A stretch of 64,000 nt of DNA from Branchiostoma floridae (taxonomy: Eukaryota; Chordata; Leptocardii; Amphioxiformes; Branchiostomatidae), in NCBI RefSeq assembly GCF_000003815.2, contig NC_049986.1:21671034-21735033 (forward strand). Reading direction: 5' to 3'. The notes beneath the pieces were generated by a model. It searched no databases. It saw only the letters and a list, made by a program, of their open reading frames with translations, and was not told the origin of the DNA. How positions within the stretch are numbered: position 1 is the stretch's first letter; each line of letters opens with the position of its first letter. Positions 1-12,100 of this stretch are shown one piece after another. Both the position numbers and the translations under genes were made by a program.

Positions 1-227
1 CATTGAATTGGAGTCCCGGTAAACAAACAACGAAAACTATAGCTACGTTGGCTAAAACGTCAGATGACACATGAGAAAGGTTGGCCGGTCAAAAGCTAGA
101 GTTGGCTACAGGCTTTCTATGTCGCCAACTGTCTGTAGTTTTTTGGCCGGTGAACTCCTCTGTAGCGCTACCTGTCTATTTGGCAAATTTCTACTATTTT
201 TCCAGGGAATGGTGGAGCCTCTAGTAG

Positions 228-420
228 AGCCTGGTGTCTGTGTGGCGCAACGGCTAGAGCGTTGGAATCAGAATCAGTAGGTCCTGAGTTCGATACTCGC
301 CATGCCCTGCCCCCATGACGGTGTAGCGACGCCTTGAGAGTTGGAATCAGAATCAGTAGTTCCTGAGTTCGATACTCGCCATTCCCCTGCACCCATGGCG
401 GTGGAGTGACGCCCACCGAG
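228..420 (+). repeat. Tandem pair of SINE-like units
   Basis: Two adjacent copies of a ~65-base unit share GTTGGAATCAGAATCAGTAG and the phrase CCTGAGTTCGATACTCGCC. The latter resembles a pol III B box (GGTTCGANNCC class). The unit looks like a duplicated head of a tRNA-derived SINE. No gene is seen here. Confidence 0.5.
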
Positions 421-1090
421 CCTCACGGCTAATCTGTCTAAAAGTGCCAAAAACACCTACGGATTTGGTGCTGCCAGTGTGTCAACATCTGCACACTTGC
501 CACTAAGACCCGTGAATTTTTTTTAATGGTGGAGCCTGGCTAAAAAACTGGACAGCCATCAAACGTTACGAGTTTTCCCCCCGACATCTGCTTGGAGACC
601 TGGCTGCCAGTCGCTTCCGTCACCTGTCGGATTTTACGACTCCATGGCGTGCGCCCTACCAGCCCCATTTACGACCTTTCGCGACACGGCGCCTTTAAAT
701 TCCCACTAATTTGTGGACATTACAGATAAACGCCTGCAACAGAACGATTCGTTTACGTTTATGGGAGCTTTGATAAGGCCAGTGGCTGGTAATGAGCTCC
801 AGGTTTGCTCATATCATAGCCATAGGCGGCTAGCTAGAGTGCTATGAACCGAATTTATCTCGAATCGAGAGATCCCAAATGTCTTTTCAGTATTTCACCC
901 GTTTCGTGCACATGTAACAATATGGCGTAGTTGACGTCGTATCAGTACTATCACTTTGATATAGAAATTTCAGCTTCTTTGCTGAGAATTCAAACCGTAA
1001 GGAATATTTAGGCGCGGACACTTGAAGGCCGTTACATCATTTTATTATTATCTCATCTCCGAACGCGTTTCCTTGTCTTCTTGTCATACC
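421..1090. other. No gene seen
   Basis: I see no open frame with recognisable protein character, no RNA gene and no clear repeat boundary in this stretch. Confidence 0.5.
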
Positions 1091-1540
1091 ATCATTACTA
1101 GGGCTGGGTACCGGTACAGAAAATTCAGGTCCAGGTCCGGTTCAGGTCCAGAGGATCAGGTCCAGGTCCGGACCTGAACCTGAACCTAATTCAGTATGAC
1201 GCATACCAATGGTCAATTTCACTGCAAAGAAATCTGTTTGGTGGAGTATTAGACTTGCACTGGCGTTTTTAATCCTACAACGCTAACTGCACCTGTACGA
1301 TTGACTGTAAAGCTTGGTAGAAATGGCTATAAACTTTGTACTGTAGTTCACTCTTGTTATTTTCTTCCACCTGCAAGCGCCCAAACGTGGAAATACCTGA
1401 TAAAATAATCTGTTAATTCTTTAATCGGTCCAACATCCGGTCCACCTAATTTTTTCATGTCCGGTTTTTCTGGACCGGTCCAATAAGAAAAACCGGTTTT
1501 GTACCGGTACGCTGTACCGATACCCAGCCCTAATCATTAC
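1091..1540. mobile_element. hAT-like MITE with 8-bp target duplication
   Basis: The element spans 1099-1532 (434 bp). It begins TAGGGCTGGGTACCGGTAC and ends with the inverted version TACCCAGCCCTA. The same 8 bases, ATCATTAC, flank it at 1091-1098 and 1533-1540. Eight-base duplications are typical of hAT transposons. The interior is rich in AGGTCC/ACCGGT direct and inverted motifs and encodes no transposase, so it is non-autonomous. Confidence 0.85.
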
Positions 1541-1689
1541 CATTGATTCTGGCAGCTGCCGAAAGTCCAAGTTATGCGTAGCTCCTTTATTTAAAAGCGG
1601 CATCTAGCGATTATAGACAGAATGTCACTTAGAGTTCTACCATCTTTGTCTCTGAACTATCAACTATAGTTCCAAAATGCAACTATTGG

Positions 1690-1990
1690 AGGCAAGCGGT
1701 AGCGCATGTGCGTAGTCCAGTAGTTATATTAGCGGCCCTGCTCTGGCCGTGAGTTCGATCCCGGCTGTGTTGCTCACCCGACATATGTCCGCTACCGGAA
1801 AGGGTTGCAGTCCTTAGAACAGGACGTTAAGCCGTGATCGACTGTTCACTGTGCTTGTCGAAAAGAGCTAGGGGAATTTCCCCGTTACAATGAATTCGAA
1901 CCTGTAAATACTGTACATACTATAGCGTCTGTCCTCTCTGTAATCGGACCTGTAGAAGACTAACTCTTCAGTAGCGAGCTACAACTGGAT
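1690..1990 (+). repeat. tRNA-derived SINE
   Basis: A tRNA-like head contains a good B box in GTGAGTTCGATCCCGGCTG near 1750. It is followed by a tail that includes GAACAGGACGTTAAGCCGTG. No cloverleaf with a complete acceptor stem is apparent, so this is a SINE rather than a functional tRNA. Confidence 0.55.
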
Positions 1991-3075
1991 CGAGACCACT
2001 TTCCTTTTTATCCTATTCGGGCCCAACCACCCGCCTTAGTCTTTCCTTTGATGTGTGAGAAAAGGGAAGAAAAGAAAGTCCTTTTCGGAAGTAGAGGACA
2101 CTTTTAAAAAGCCTTTTAAAAGGATTCATAAAGCGCAAAACCACAAATAGACAAACATCTACGGACGCTTATCTGCAACTGCGCAAATAAGACGCACTTA
2201 CCGTGACAGGTGATGGAAAGGTGTTGTACTTTAAGTTTATCCACAGGTCAGAGAAGATCAATATCCCTTGATTCTGACAGGTGAGTGCCGGTTCTTGTAT
2301 TGTCTGCCTTCACTCTCTTTTGTTCTGCTGTCATACCGTGGAACCTAACACGACTTGTAGGCAGCTTTAAGGGATCATCATGGGGCTATCTAGAGAGTAG
2401 ATGTCCTTCTTTTTGGACAACTACAAATAATGTCAACGGACAAGTAAAGTGGGACTGGTCGTTCATTGGAGACCTACAAACGTAAACGTGGGAAAAAGTC
2501 TGGGAAAGCGTCTCCAATCTAATAATTTTATGTTCATTTTAAGGATCGTTAACGTTGATAATCCACGGATATTGTTCATCCCGACTTGATTCAATGCGAT
2601 TGCAGGCTCTGCGGCCGCCTTTCAGGCGCGTTCTAAAATTTGTGTTTCTGATTGATATACCAGGTTTTTGATTGCTACCGTTTTATGTTGACTTCGCATG
2701 TACGGACTTGGGGCTGGTAGAAAGCGGTGATCATTTACATTTAGCTGTTATAGTTATCAGCTGTTATCTATTCTTTCGTTTTATCAAATTTAGTATTGAA
2801 TACCAACCGGCAACCAACAAATATTTGGAAAGGGTTCTTAAAGACCGTATTGGTCTATCGTCCCAAGCACAGTCCAAAATGTGTGAAATAAAGAAGGAAA
2901 ATAAGTTTACAACAAAACACATGATTAGTTCCCCCTTTAAAACCCCGAGTCTTATCCTAATATTGGGACAGAAAACAGTGTCTCTTGGTTAATTTAGAAG
3001 CCCGGTCGCCATTGGCTAAGTAGGAACCCGGATGTAAGCCTTACCTCTGTCAACAGACGACAGATAGCCGGACTG
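1991..3075. other. Upstream region of the glycosyltransferase, no gene seen
   Basis: Short open frames at 2285-2485 and 2672-2992 show no domain. Part of this stretch could hold the promoter or 5' untranslated exon of the gene starting at 3105. No TATA box or other core element stands out. Confidence 0.4.
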
Positions 3076-3102
3076 ATGCTGCTTATCCTCCGACTGCCTT
3101 AA
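3076..3102 (+). promoter_or_regulatory. Short upstream ORF before the glycosyltransferase start
   Basis: An eight-codon frame starts at ATG 3076 and ends with TAA at 3100-3102. The stop lies two bases before the gene's ATG at 3105. The upstream ATG has a weaker context (CTGATGC) than the main one (AAAAATGA). If transcribed, it could tune translation by re-initiation; this is inferred from position only. Confidence 0.35.
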
Positions 3103-3104
3103 AA

Positions 3105-6100
3105 ATGACTTTCTCGGACCCTCTAAGGCTTAAACTGGCTTACAGTACGTTGTTGAAAGTGTGTCTATGTCAGGGATTCGCCATGTTCTGTGTAATGATG
3201 TACGTTTTGGTACCAGATATGGATACAAGACTTGGCGGTGTGGGTGCGTCACGGTGGGAGAAACGACTGTCTAAACAAGACATTTCTGTTACGTTGATCA
3301 ACGAAACGGCGAGGTGAGTTGGATGTAGGAGTTTTCTTTTACGCCACTAGTAATATCTCTCACCATATCACACCAAAAGTGGAATCAGCCGGAATGCCGT
3401 CAGAATGACCATTCTTTGTATATTCCTGGGAATTCGTAGTGCATTCTAAACATTAATTTCTCGCCCCATTCCAGATATTTCTACCCATTCTTGGAGCCGT
3501 CACGAATGGTTTTGTCGTGCTCAAAACTTCCGAGGTGCAATTGAAGTGGAGTAACATCGAACGGAATTCGAAGTGTATTCTGACTATTCTAACTGCATTC
3601 TACGGCATTCCAACATTATTCGAAACATTCTGATCTCATCGACGAAGAACCGAAACAGCAAGCCACTTCGAATCCTGCCAGAATGTGACCAAAAGAATAT
3701 CTGGCCATGGAATGCAGTGAAAATGCACTACAAATGCCCAGGCATTTCGGCTCATTCCTTCTCGTGTGAAAGAGATATAAGGTCCATTTAGAATTCCCAC
3801 CCGATTGTGGCACGAATTTTGCAAATTTTTGAATTCGGCTGGTTCTGATTGATTCCTACTAATTCGATTTCAGTGTGAAGGCCCTATTACGTTTCGATGT
3901 CTATCAAACATCTTCCTTATACCCCCCTCACATTAGGCGCGATTCGATCGGACGACGAGTCTGCGAGCTCTAATTTACGAGGAGGCATGACCCTGATGCC
4001 GACGAAGAAATGGCAGAGTTCCCCCTTCCCGTCAGGGTCATGCCTCCTCGTCATTTAGAGCTCGCAGACTCGTCGTCCGATCGAATCGCGCCTAATGTGT
4101 GGGGGTATCAGAGGCAAATACGCAGATGTAAGTGACCTAAACTGTCTTCTTTTTTTTACACCAGATTGGTTGACCGAGGCCCCTGTGTGTGCGACAAAGG
4201 ATCAATTCCTTTCCCCAAAGCCATGACGACTGAGGAGAAGGAAGAAGTAAAGAAGCGCAGGAAGAAAGAGCTGGAGAAATTTCGCGCCAGGTATATAGCA
4301 TTCTGTGGGACACTGTCGCATTTAGATAAAGTTTTCTTGGTAAAAATCATATAATAACAACAAACAACGATAAATATCAACAATGTAATGTTGCTATTGT
4401 GAAGTTTATTAATTTCTCGATGTTTTGATATGCACTGGAGTGGAAACGCATATATGAGGTGTCGCGAAAAGCACGAAAGTCAAACCACGGCAAAAGTTTC
4501 ACTATATTGGATATTTCTATAAGCAGGATTTCTAGAGATCTTAAGTCAATTCAATGTCAAAACCGCCTTTCGTCGACTTGATACATGTATCCGTTAGCAA
4601 CGGAGATATCTTACCTCTTGGATAAAGGTGAACTAGCGTTACACGTATCTGCATATACCCCCCCCCCTAACAGAGTGTCCAGGATGTCCGACCCCCTGCT
4701 GTTGGTGAGGGGGTCCTGCCCGCTGAGTTACCCCTCCATGGGTCTAAAAGTCGTGCCGGGGGAAGCTATCGGCATTCCGGGTAGGTTTTTAATTTTTACA
4801 TTTAAACAGACAACAACTTTCACGATTCCTCTAGAAAAGCGAAAGAGATGTATACTTAGACGGTATTCGATAGAATACGTTGCACTTTTAGAACAATGCC
4901 AATTTAGTTGAGCAAAGATACCCTTTAGTAATCTTTTAACGGTATATAAAAAACTATGGCTATTCATAAACATAAACGTTGTTGTATGATCTTTTACAGA
5001 ACTTTCAGTCGACGACAACATTTTTAGAGAACTTTATAAGGTGAAATGTTTCGTTTATTTGCATGTTACTTTGCAAATAGGATAACATTCTATGCATATG
5101 TCTTGAGGTGTGGAATAATGTATTCAAATAAGTACCATGGAGAAGTTTCTCATTTTGTGACATTTTATTCGTTTTACAAAAACAAACCCGTAAAAAGTTT
5201 GTGACGTTATTTGTAAATGACCCACAAGATGAGGTCATGTTGATGACCAACAAAGGAGGGGGTGTCGCCATGTACATAAAAAACAGTATTCCATATAAAA
5301 GACGGTTTGACTTGGAAACTCCCGAAATTGAACTTATCTGGGCGCAGATTCACATTCCACACACACAGCCAATCTTGGTAGGATGCCTATACAGGCCTCC
5401 AAGTGCCAAGTTGGACTACCTCAACAGAATCATACAGGCTTTTGATTTGGCGACAAATACAGAACAGGAAGTATTAATACTGGGTGATTTTAATATAAAC
5501 TGGACAAACATGACCTGTTCCTTAAGAGACAAACTTTACCTAGAGTCGACTGCCTTGAACATTAAGCAAATGGTTAATCAAGCAACTAGAATAGTTAAGA
5601 CTTCCAAAGGTCCAGTAAACTCTTCTTGTATAGATCTAATTTTTTCAAACAGGCCTGAAAAACTAACAAGCACACAGTCCGTCCCACTAGGATGTTCAGA
5701 TCACAATCTTATACACACAACTCGCAAAACGAAAACTAAAGTACCAAAAGGACAACCTACAGTGATTCTCAAGCGGTCCTACAAGGAATTTGACCAAGAT
5801 CATTTCTTACATGATATTGAGTCCGCGCCATGGCACGTAGTGGAAAGCGAAAACAATGTAGAAGACGCCCTAACATGCTTTATGGACATTTTTACCGATA
5901 TCATTGACAAGCACGCTCCGGTGCGTAAACGTTCAGTAAGGGCAGCGCCGGCCCAATGGGTTGACGGTGACCTTCGAGAACTTATGCATCAGAGAGATCA
6001 GGCGAAACGCAAAGCTCAGGCATCTAAAGAGACAGCCGACCACAAGGCTTATAGAAGACTGCGGAATATAGTGGTCCGTGAAAACAGAAAAAAGAAAAAG

Positions 6101-9100
6101 ACCTTCTACACACAACAGATCGACCTACATAGTAGGAATAACGACAGCAAGCGACTGTGGCAAACAGTAAATGGAATGCTGGGTAGAAACATCAGTAAGA
6201 CACCAAACTTTATTGAATCAGATGGACAAATCTTATTGAAACCAGCTGAAATTGCGGAGTATTTCAACAATTACTTCACTGAGAAAGTCACAAGACTCAC
6301 AAGTGGCGACGATCCTGACACAGACAAGGCAGTCGAACCAATTAAAGAACATATCATGGCTGAAAAGTATTGCTCTTTCAGTTTTCAACAAGTATCAGTA
6401 GAACAGGTGGAAGAACAGTTAAAATCACTACACCCTGGCAGAGCCACCGGGCACGATGATATAGACAATACCTTGCTGAGGCTGTGTGCTAACTACATTG
6501 CCAAACCACTTTGCCACATCTTTAACAGCTCCCTTGTGCAAGGAATTTTCCCCTCCCAATGGAAGAAAGCTAAAGTAATTCCATTAATAAAAGACAAATC
6601 CTCCCCACTCAATGGACCAAATAGTCGCCCAATAAGCTTATTACCTGTCATAAGTAAAGTCATGGAGAGAATATGTCAGAAGCAAATACAAACTTACATG
6701 GTATCAAATGATATTTTCTCCGGTAATCAACATGCGTATAAGCGCTTCCACTCCACTTCTAGCGCGCTCACACAAATGTCAGACTACTGGCTGGAAGAAA
6801 TAGACAAGGGTAACTTAGTAGGAGCAGTTTTGTTAGATTTTAGTGCTGCTTTTGATGTTATCAATCATGAGATCTGTCTGGCCAAATTACAAAGTTATGG
6901 CTTTACACAATCTGCCATAAACTGGACAAGAAGCTACCTAGAAAACAGGAAACAGGCCGTGTTTGTGAATGGAAGCTACTCATCATTCATTGAAACAAAA
7001 TGTGGCGTACCCCAAGGCAGCTGCCTCGGTCCCCTTCTCTTCTGTATTTTCACAAACGATCTGCCAATGGTAACTACCCAAAGTGTGGTTGTGATGTATG
7101 CTGATGATTCCACCCCATCTACATCAGCTTCTGACATTACAGAATTACAAAATAAGCTGCAGACAGACTTGTCTAAGATATGGAATTGGGTGAGGACAAA
7201 CAAGTTAATCCTCAACATTGGCAAAACAAAATCAATCGTCCTGGGTTCACCACATAGGCTAAAAAGGAAGCCGAAGCTACAACTTTCCATCGAAGGCAAA
7301 ATCATTACACAGGTGGAACAGGCGGACTTACTAGGTGTCACTGTGGATCAGCAGCTCTCATGGGCTCTACAAGTAAACAAAACAAAGATGAAGATGGCAG
7401 GAGCTCTTGCTTCAATTAGGAAATATAAGGAATACTTCACTACCAACCTGTTGAAAACTGTGATACAGACCTTGGTCCTATCTCACCTAGATTACGGCTT
7501 AGTACTTACGTCCTCATCGCCTCAGACCCACCTAGACAAACTGCAAGTTATCCAGAATAGAGCAGCTAGGCTGGCAACAGGTGCATGTTTTGACGCAAAC
7601 CTAGACGTACTACATAATCAGTTAAACTGGCCCTCAGTAAAAGAAAGACTTTTCACAGGCACTATCAACATATTCCATAAAGTTGTAAAGGAAAAACAGC
7701 CAAAATGCATTTTCAGTCGTTTAAAAACAGTTAACACCGCACATTCTCACAACACCAGACTAGCACAGAAAGGAGCATTCCTGTTACCCAAACCCAGAAC
7801 TAATGCCATTACTCGAACCTTCTTATACAGAGCTATCAGAACATACAACACTCTACCAATTCACATTACATCCTCAAATCCACGTGCTTTCAAAGTAAAA
7901 ATCTGGTCCTGGACAAAAACTCAAAGACATAAAAACTCACCTATCAGCTCATGGTGGTAAACTTGACTATGTCCCATCTGTATATTTCATGACCTCTGAC
8001 CTCCACAATATCTAATATATGATAATATTATGTACATGTATGATATGATATGATAATAATGTTTTTGTTTATGTTAATTGAATGAGGATAATGATGAATT
8101 GATTGATTGACGTTATGAGTAATTTAATGTATTGCACAATATGATAAGTTAAGAATGTTAATGATTGATTTATGCTAGTTGTCTGATCAACATTATCTGT
8201 ATAATTTGTTGTTATGTATTTTATTCATTGTGTGTAAAGGACTCCAGGAAGAATAGTTCAATGTAACTAATGGAGATTCCTAATAAACAAACAAACAAAC
8301 AAACAAACCCACAAGATGTTAGATATTTACGGAACAATGAGCACTTTTGTCCGCAGGTGGAATTTTCGGCAGAGTTCGGAGTTCTCGACATCGCGGCGGA
8401 AGTTCCCGAAGTTGACGTCAGCGAACGTCGGACTAACTCGTTAGCCATCGAAAGCTCGTCTTTAATTCATCTGAACCGCCAACTGGACTTTCTCGTCTAC
8501 ATCAACACAGAGCCTGAACTGGGGAGACTGGATCTGGGTAAGTGATACTGTAAATGTATTTAAGTTTGCGGGGATTTAATTTCGCGGTAGCAGGGACAAA
8601 GGACTTTTCGCGGTGGTTTTAATTTCACGTGAACACGATAGACTGAAGTCTAATACCATAATAGAAAAATGTTCGCGGTGGTTTCAAGTTCGCGGTTAAG
8701 TGGTCACCGCGAACATTAATCCACCGCAAACATTTCTGCATTTACAGTATTTGCTGTACCAAAGTCAAAGAAATAGCCAAAATCTGGGTAAAACTCGTAC
8801 ATTTGTTTACAATCGATACAAAAGCAAGTGTTCAAATACCAAAGACGACAAATGTAGGTCGAGTACCGATGCATCGCTTTCTAAATCGATATGACCAATA
8901 GGACTTGAGACACCTTTTCACACAAAACACCGCAAATAGTGGGGCTATCCAAGATTTCGTAGGTTTGAGCAAACATATGATACTGTAAATACATTTAAGT
9001 TCGCGGGGATTTAATTTCGCGGTAGCGGGAAAATGGACTTTTCGCGGTGGTTTTAATTTCCCGGTAGCACTGTAGTCTCTTACTGTTATGGAAAAATGTT

Positions 9101-12100
9101 CGCGGTGGTTTTAAATTCGCGGTGAAGCGGCCACCGCGAAAACCACGAACATTAATCCACCGCGAACATCTCTGCATTTACAGTAATCAATATGTCTATG
9201 AACTGTTAACTGAGGAAGATCAGCCCAACACTTGAAATAATTTATTTACCCGTAAAAAAGATGTTGCAAAAAACACTAAGATCAATACCAAGATGATCTG
9301 TATATACTTTTCCAAAAACACACACTGATTTGGTGTGCCAATGTCCACATGTACGTGCCGACATTCGGCCCTAAGAACCGTAATAAAACTTCCGTAAATA
9401 ACTTCATCAGGTTGGGACTTATTCATATAGTAAGGTTCTTTAGGCACAACCAAGGAGTACTTACTTAAGGAGTAAGTTTGGATCAGAAAATCAGCTCCAG
9501 TCATGAACAGAGACGAGGGGGGATACAAGCTGAGCCACGTTTGGAACGGCATTTTTGCTGCTGCAGCGCCACCTACATCGGCTGTAAGTAGCAACAAGAA
9601 GTAGTTTCCAGTCATTCTACCCTGTTGATTGTGTCTGATAGACATAGAAACGTTGTAAGTAAGTACTCCTTGGTTGTGCTTAAAGACCCTTACTATATGC
9701 GAAATGAAACGTCTTTGTCTTCTTCTTTCAAGCTGTATTTTTGTTCTTCCACAAAAGTGAAGTTCCGGTACTTTGACCATGACGTCACCATCCCCATAAG
9801 GATCAATTTCCGGCCAGTCCCCCGGCTGTACGACCCCGGACCCGGTAAGGGCGTGTCTCTGTCCGGTTGCTATGGCAACCTTTCTTACATTTTACATCTT
9901 CTCGTTAAGAACTTCTTGGCACGTTTGACCAATTGCTGACGTCATGTATCCGTAACATCACGTGTCAATGAGAGGACGTACCTGTAACTTTCGCGAGTTT
10001 ACGTCTTGAATTGATTGGTCATTATTCATCCTGAATTAGGCGACAGCTTCAATGGTTGTTGATAATTCGATCCGTGTACTGTATATCTTAGATTTACAAG
10101 AAAGTTTAGCATTGCAATATATCTAAGAACTTTGACCCCTGTTTCCCCGGTAAACCACCCAACAGACAACAGTATCGACCGGAAGGTGACGATCCTTACC
10201 AAGACCTTCCTGAGGTACCCCTCCGTCCGGAATCTGATCCGGAGCATCCGGAAGTTCTACCCAACCATCCGGATCGTCATTGCAGACGACAGTCGTCCGG
10301 TACAGAATCTCCAGGGAGACAACGTGGACCATTACGTCATGCCTTTCGGAGTGGTAAGATTTTTGCTTAGGCCTACGTCACGTTGCAAACCGGGCAAGGT
10401 CAGACAGATTTCGGGAACAAGTATGATATAAAAGCCACCGACGTACACAGGACGTAAAGGGAATAGTCGTGTACTCGTGGGTATTTATTTATTTTTGTAT
10501 ATTTTAGGTATACATTGCAGTTCTTCTTTTCCACAAACGGGCCCCAGTTTGGAAATGTGACGTTAGCCCTAGACTACTCTCCAAGCAGAGGGTAGGCTCC
10601 GGCTGTTTTTTAACGTTTTCTTTAGTCGTTTTTATCGGGCTTTCTATCTTTTTAATATCTTGCTGTGTCAAAACCTAACTGGCGTACTTCAAGAAAAATG
10701 CCAAAATAGAAAGCCCGATAAAAACGACTAAAAAGACGTTAAAAAAACAGCCGGAGCCTAACCTCTGCTTGGAGAGTAGCAAGTATATGGCATGTGACAG
10801 AGAGCGGTCATTGTATGGAGATCCTGTATGTGACGATGTAAATGTCTCTATTTGACATTCATCTTTTTCAGCTTCAAAAGGCCAGGGCCATATAAGAGTC
10901 ATACGCCAAAAAAGTAGTTACTCAAGCAACTTGATATGGTTTTGAAACGGTCAGACGTTTCGGATAGAATCCACTATCCTTCGTCTGTGACACTGAAGTG
11001 ATCTGGAAGAAACAGATCATATAAGAGTCATATATCAATATTCATGCATACTTGTGCCAAAAGACCACAGGAATCTGAACAATGGCCGAGATATGAATGA
11101 TGACGCTCTCACGATTCATACAAATGTTGTTCGACGGCAATTGGGCAGGTTGACCATGTGTTTAAATGCTATAATGCATCATGTGTGACCGTGTACGTAG
11201 CGCAGTGGCAGTTTCTTCGGCCCGTGCACCCCGAGAGGTTGCGGGTTCGAATCCGCCTACTGTGTTACCGATCTTGTGCCCTTGGGAAAGGCACTTTACA
11301 CGACTTTCCTCACTTCACTCAAGTGAAAATGAGTAACCTAGCTTCGGCTTGGGCCGTCCTTCGGATAGGACGTTAAATGGAGGTCCCGTGTTCGGGGAGA
11401 GCAACATCCCAAGCACGTTAAAGAACCCGCCACATGTGCGAACATCCACACGAGCGGATCAAACCATTCCGGGGTAGGGAATCTCCCGAGCAGCCCTCGT
11501 AACCCCTGCTTCGCCTATTGGGTCAGTTAGTCCTCACTCATAGTGAGCAATTGGGCTGGTCTCAATCATGATGTTTCTGACCTAGGGCGAAGAGTTGCTG
11601 TTACAGTTCCAATCATGTAACCCGTAACCTTGAGTGGCCTTCAGGCCTTGTTACGTGAGTTAAGAAAAATAAAAAATCATTTTCCCTTTGCTCAAACTTT
11701 TACCACAGGGCTGGTTTGCAGGTCGGAACCTGGCGGTGTCACAAGTGAAAACTCCCTACATGCTCTGGATGGATGACGACTTCCTGTTCACACCGGAAAC
11801 CAAGCTAGAAAAACTGGTTGATGTTCTAGAAAATGCTGACATTGACATAGTAAGTGGAACATTCTTCTGAGACCAAGGAATATTGGTTAACATCAAATAA
11901 ACGTTGATTTTGGCTTTACACGAATCTTTGGCAATATATGTTCAATAAACATAAGACAGTATCAGCTTACTAGGAGAACATTCAATAGCTAGTAATCGAA
12001 CAAACAGAATTGAGGACTGTTATTTTTTACTGCCTTCGAATTATTATTATGGTTCCTGCATGTGTACATTTCACCGGCTGTATTGCATATGCACCATGCT

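Noticed and set aside
2285-2992. Upstream coding exons of the glycosyltransferase or a small gene
   Set aside because: The frames at 2285-2485 and 2672-2992 show no domain, and the 3105 ATG already gives a complete type II protein with anchor.
9220-9780. 186-codon minus-strand ORF
   Set aside because: It is antisense to the inverted-repeat element at 9424-9703 and shows no protein character.
11196-11275. tRNA gene
   Set aside because: A and B boxes are present but no convincing cloverleaf, and a SINE body with copies elsewhere follows.
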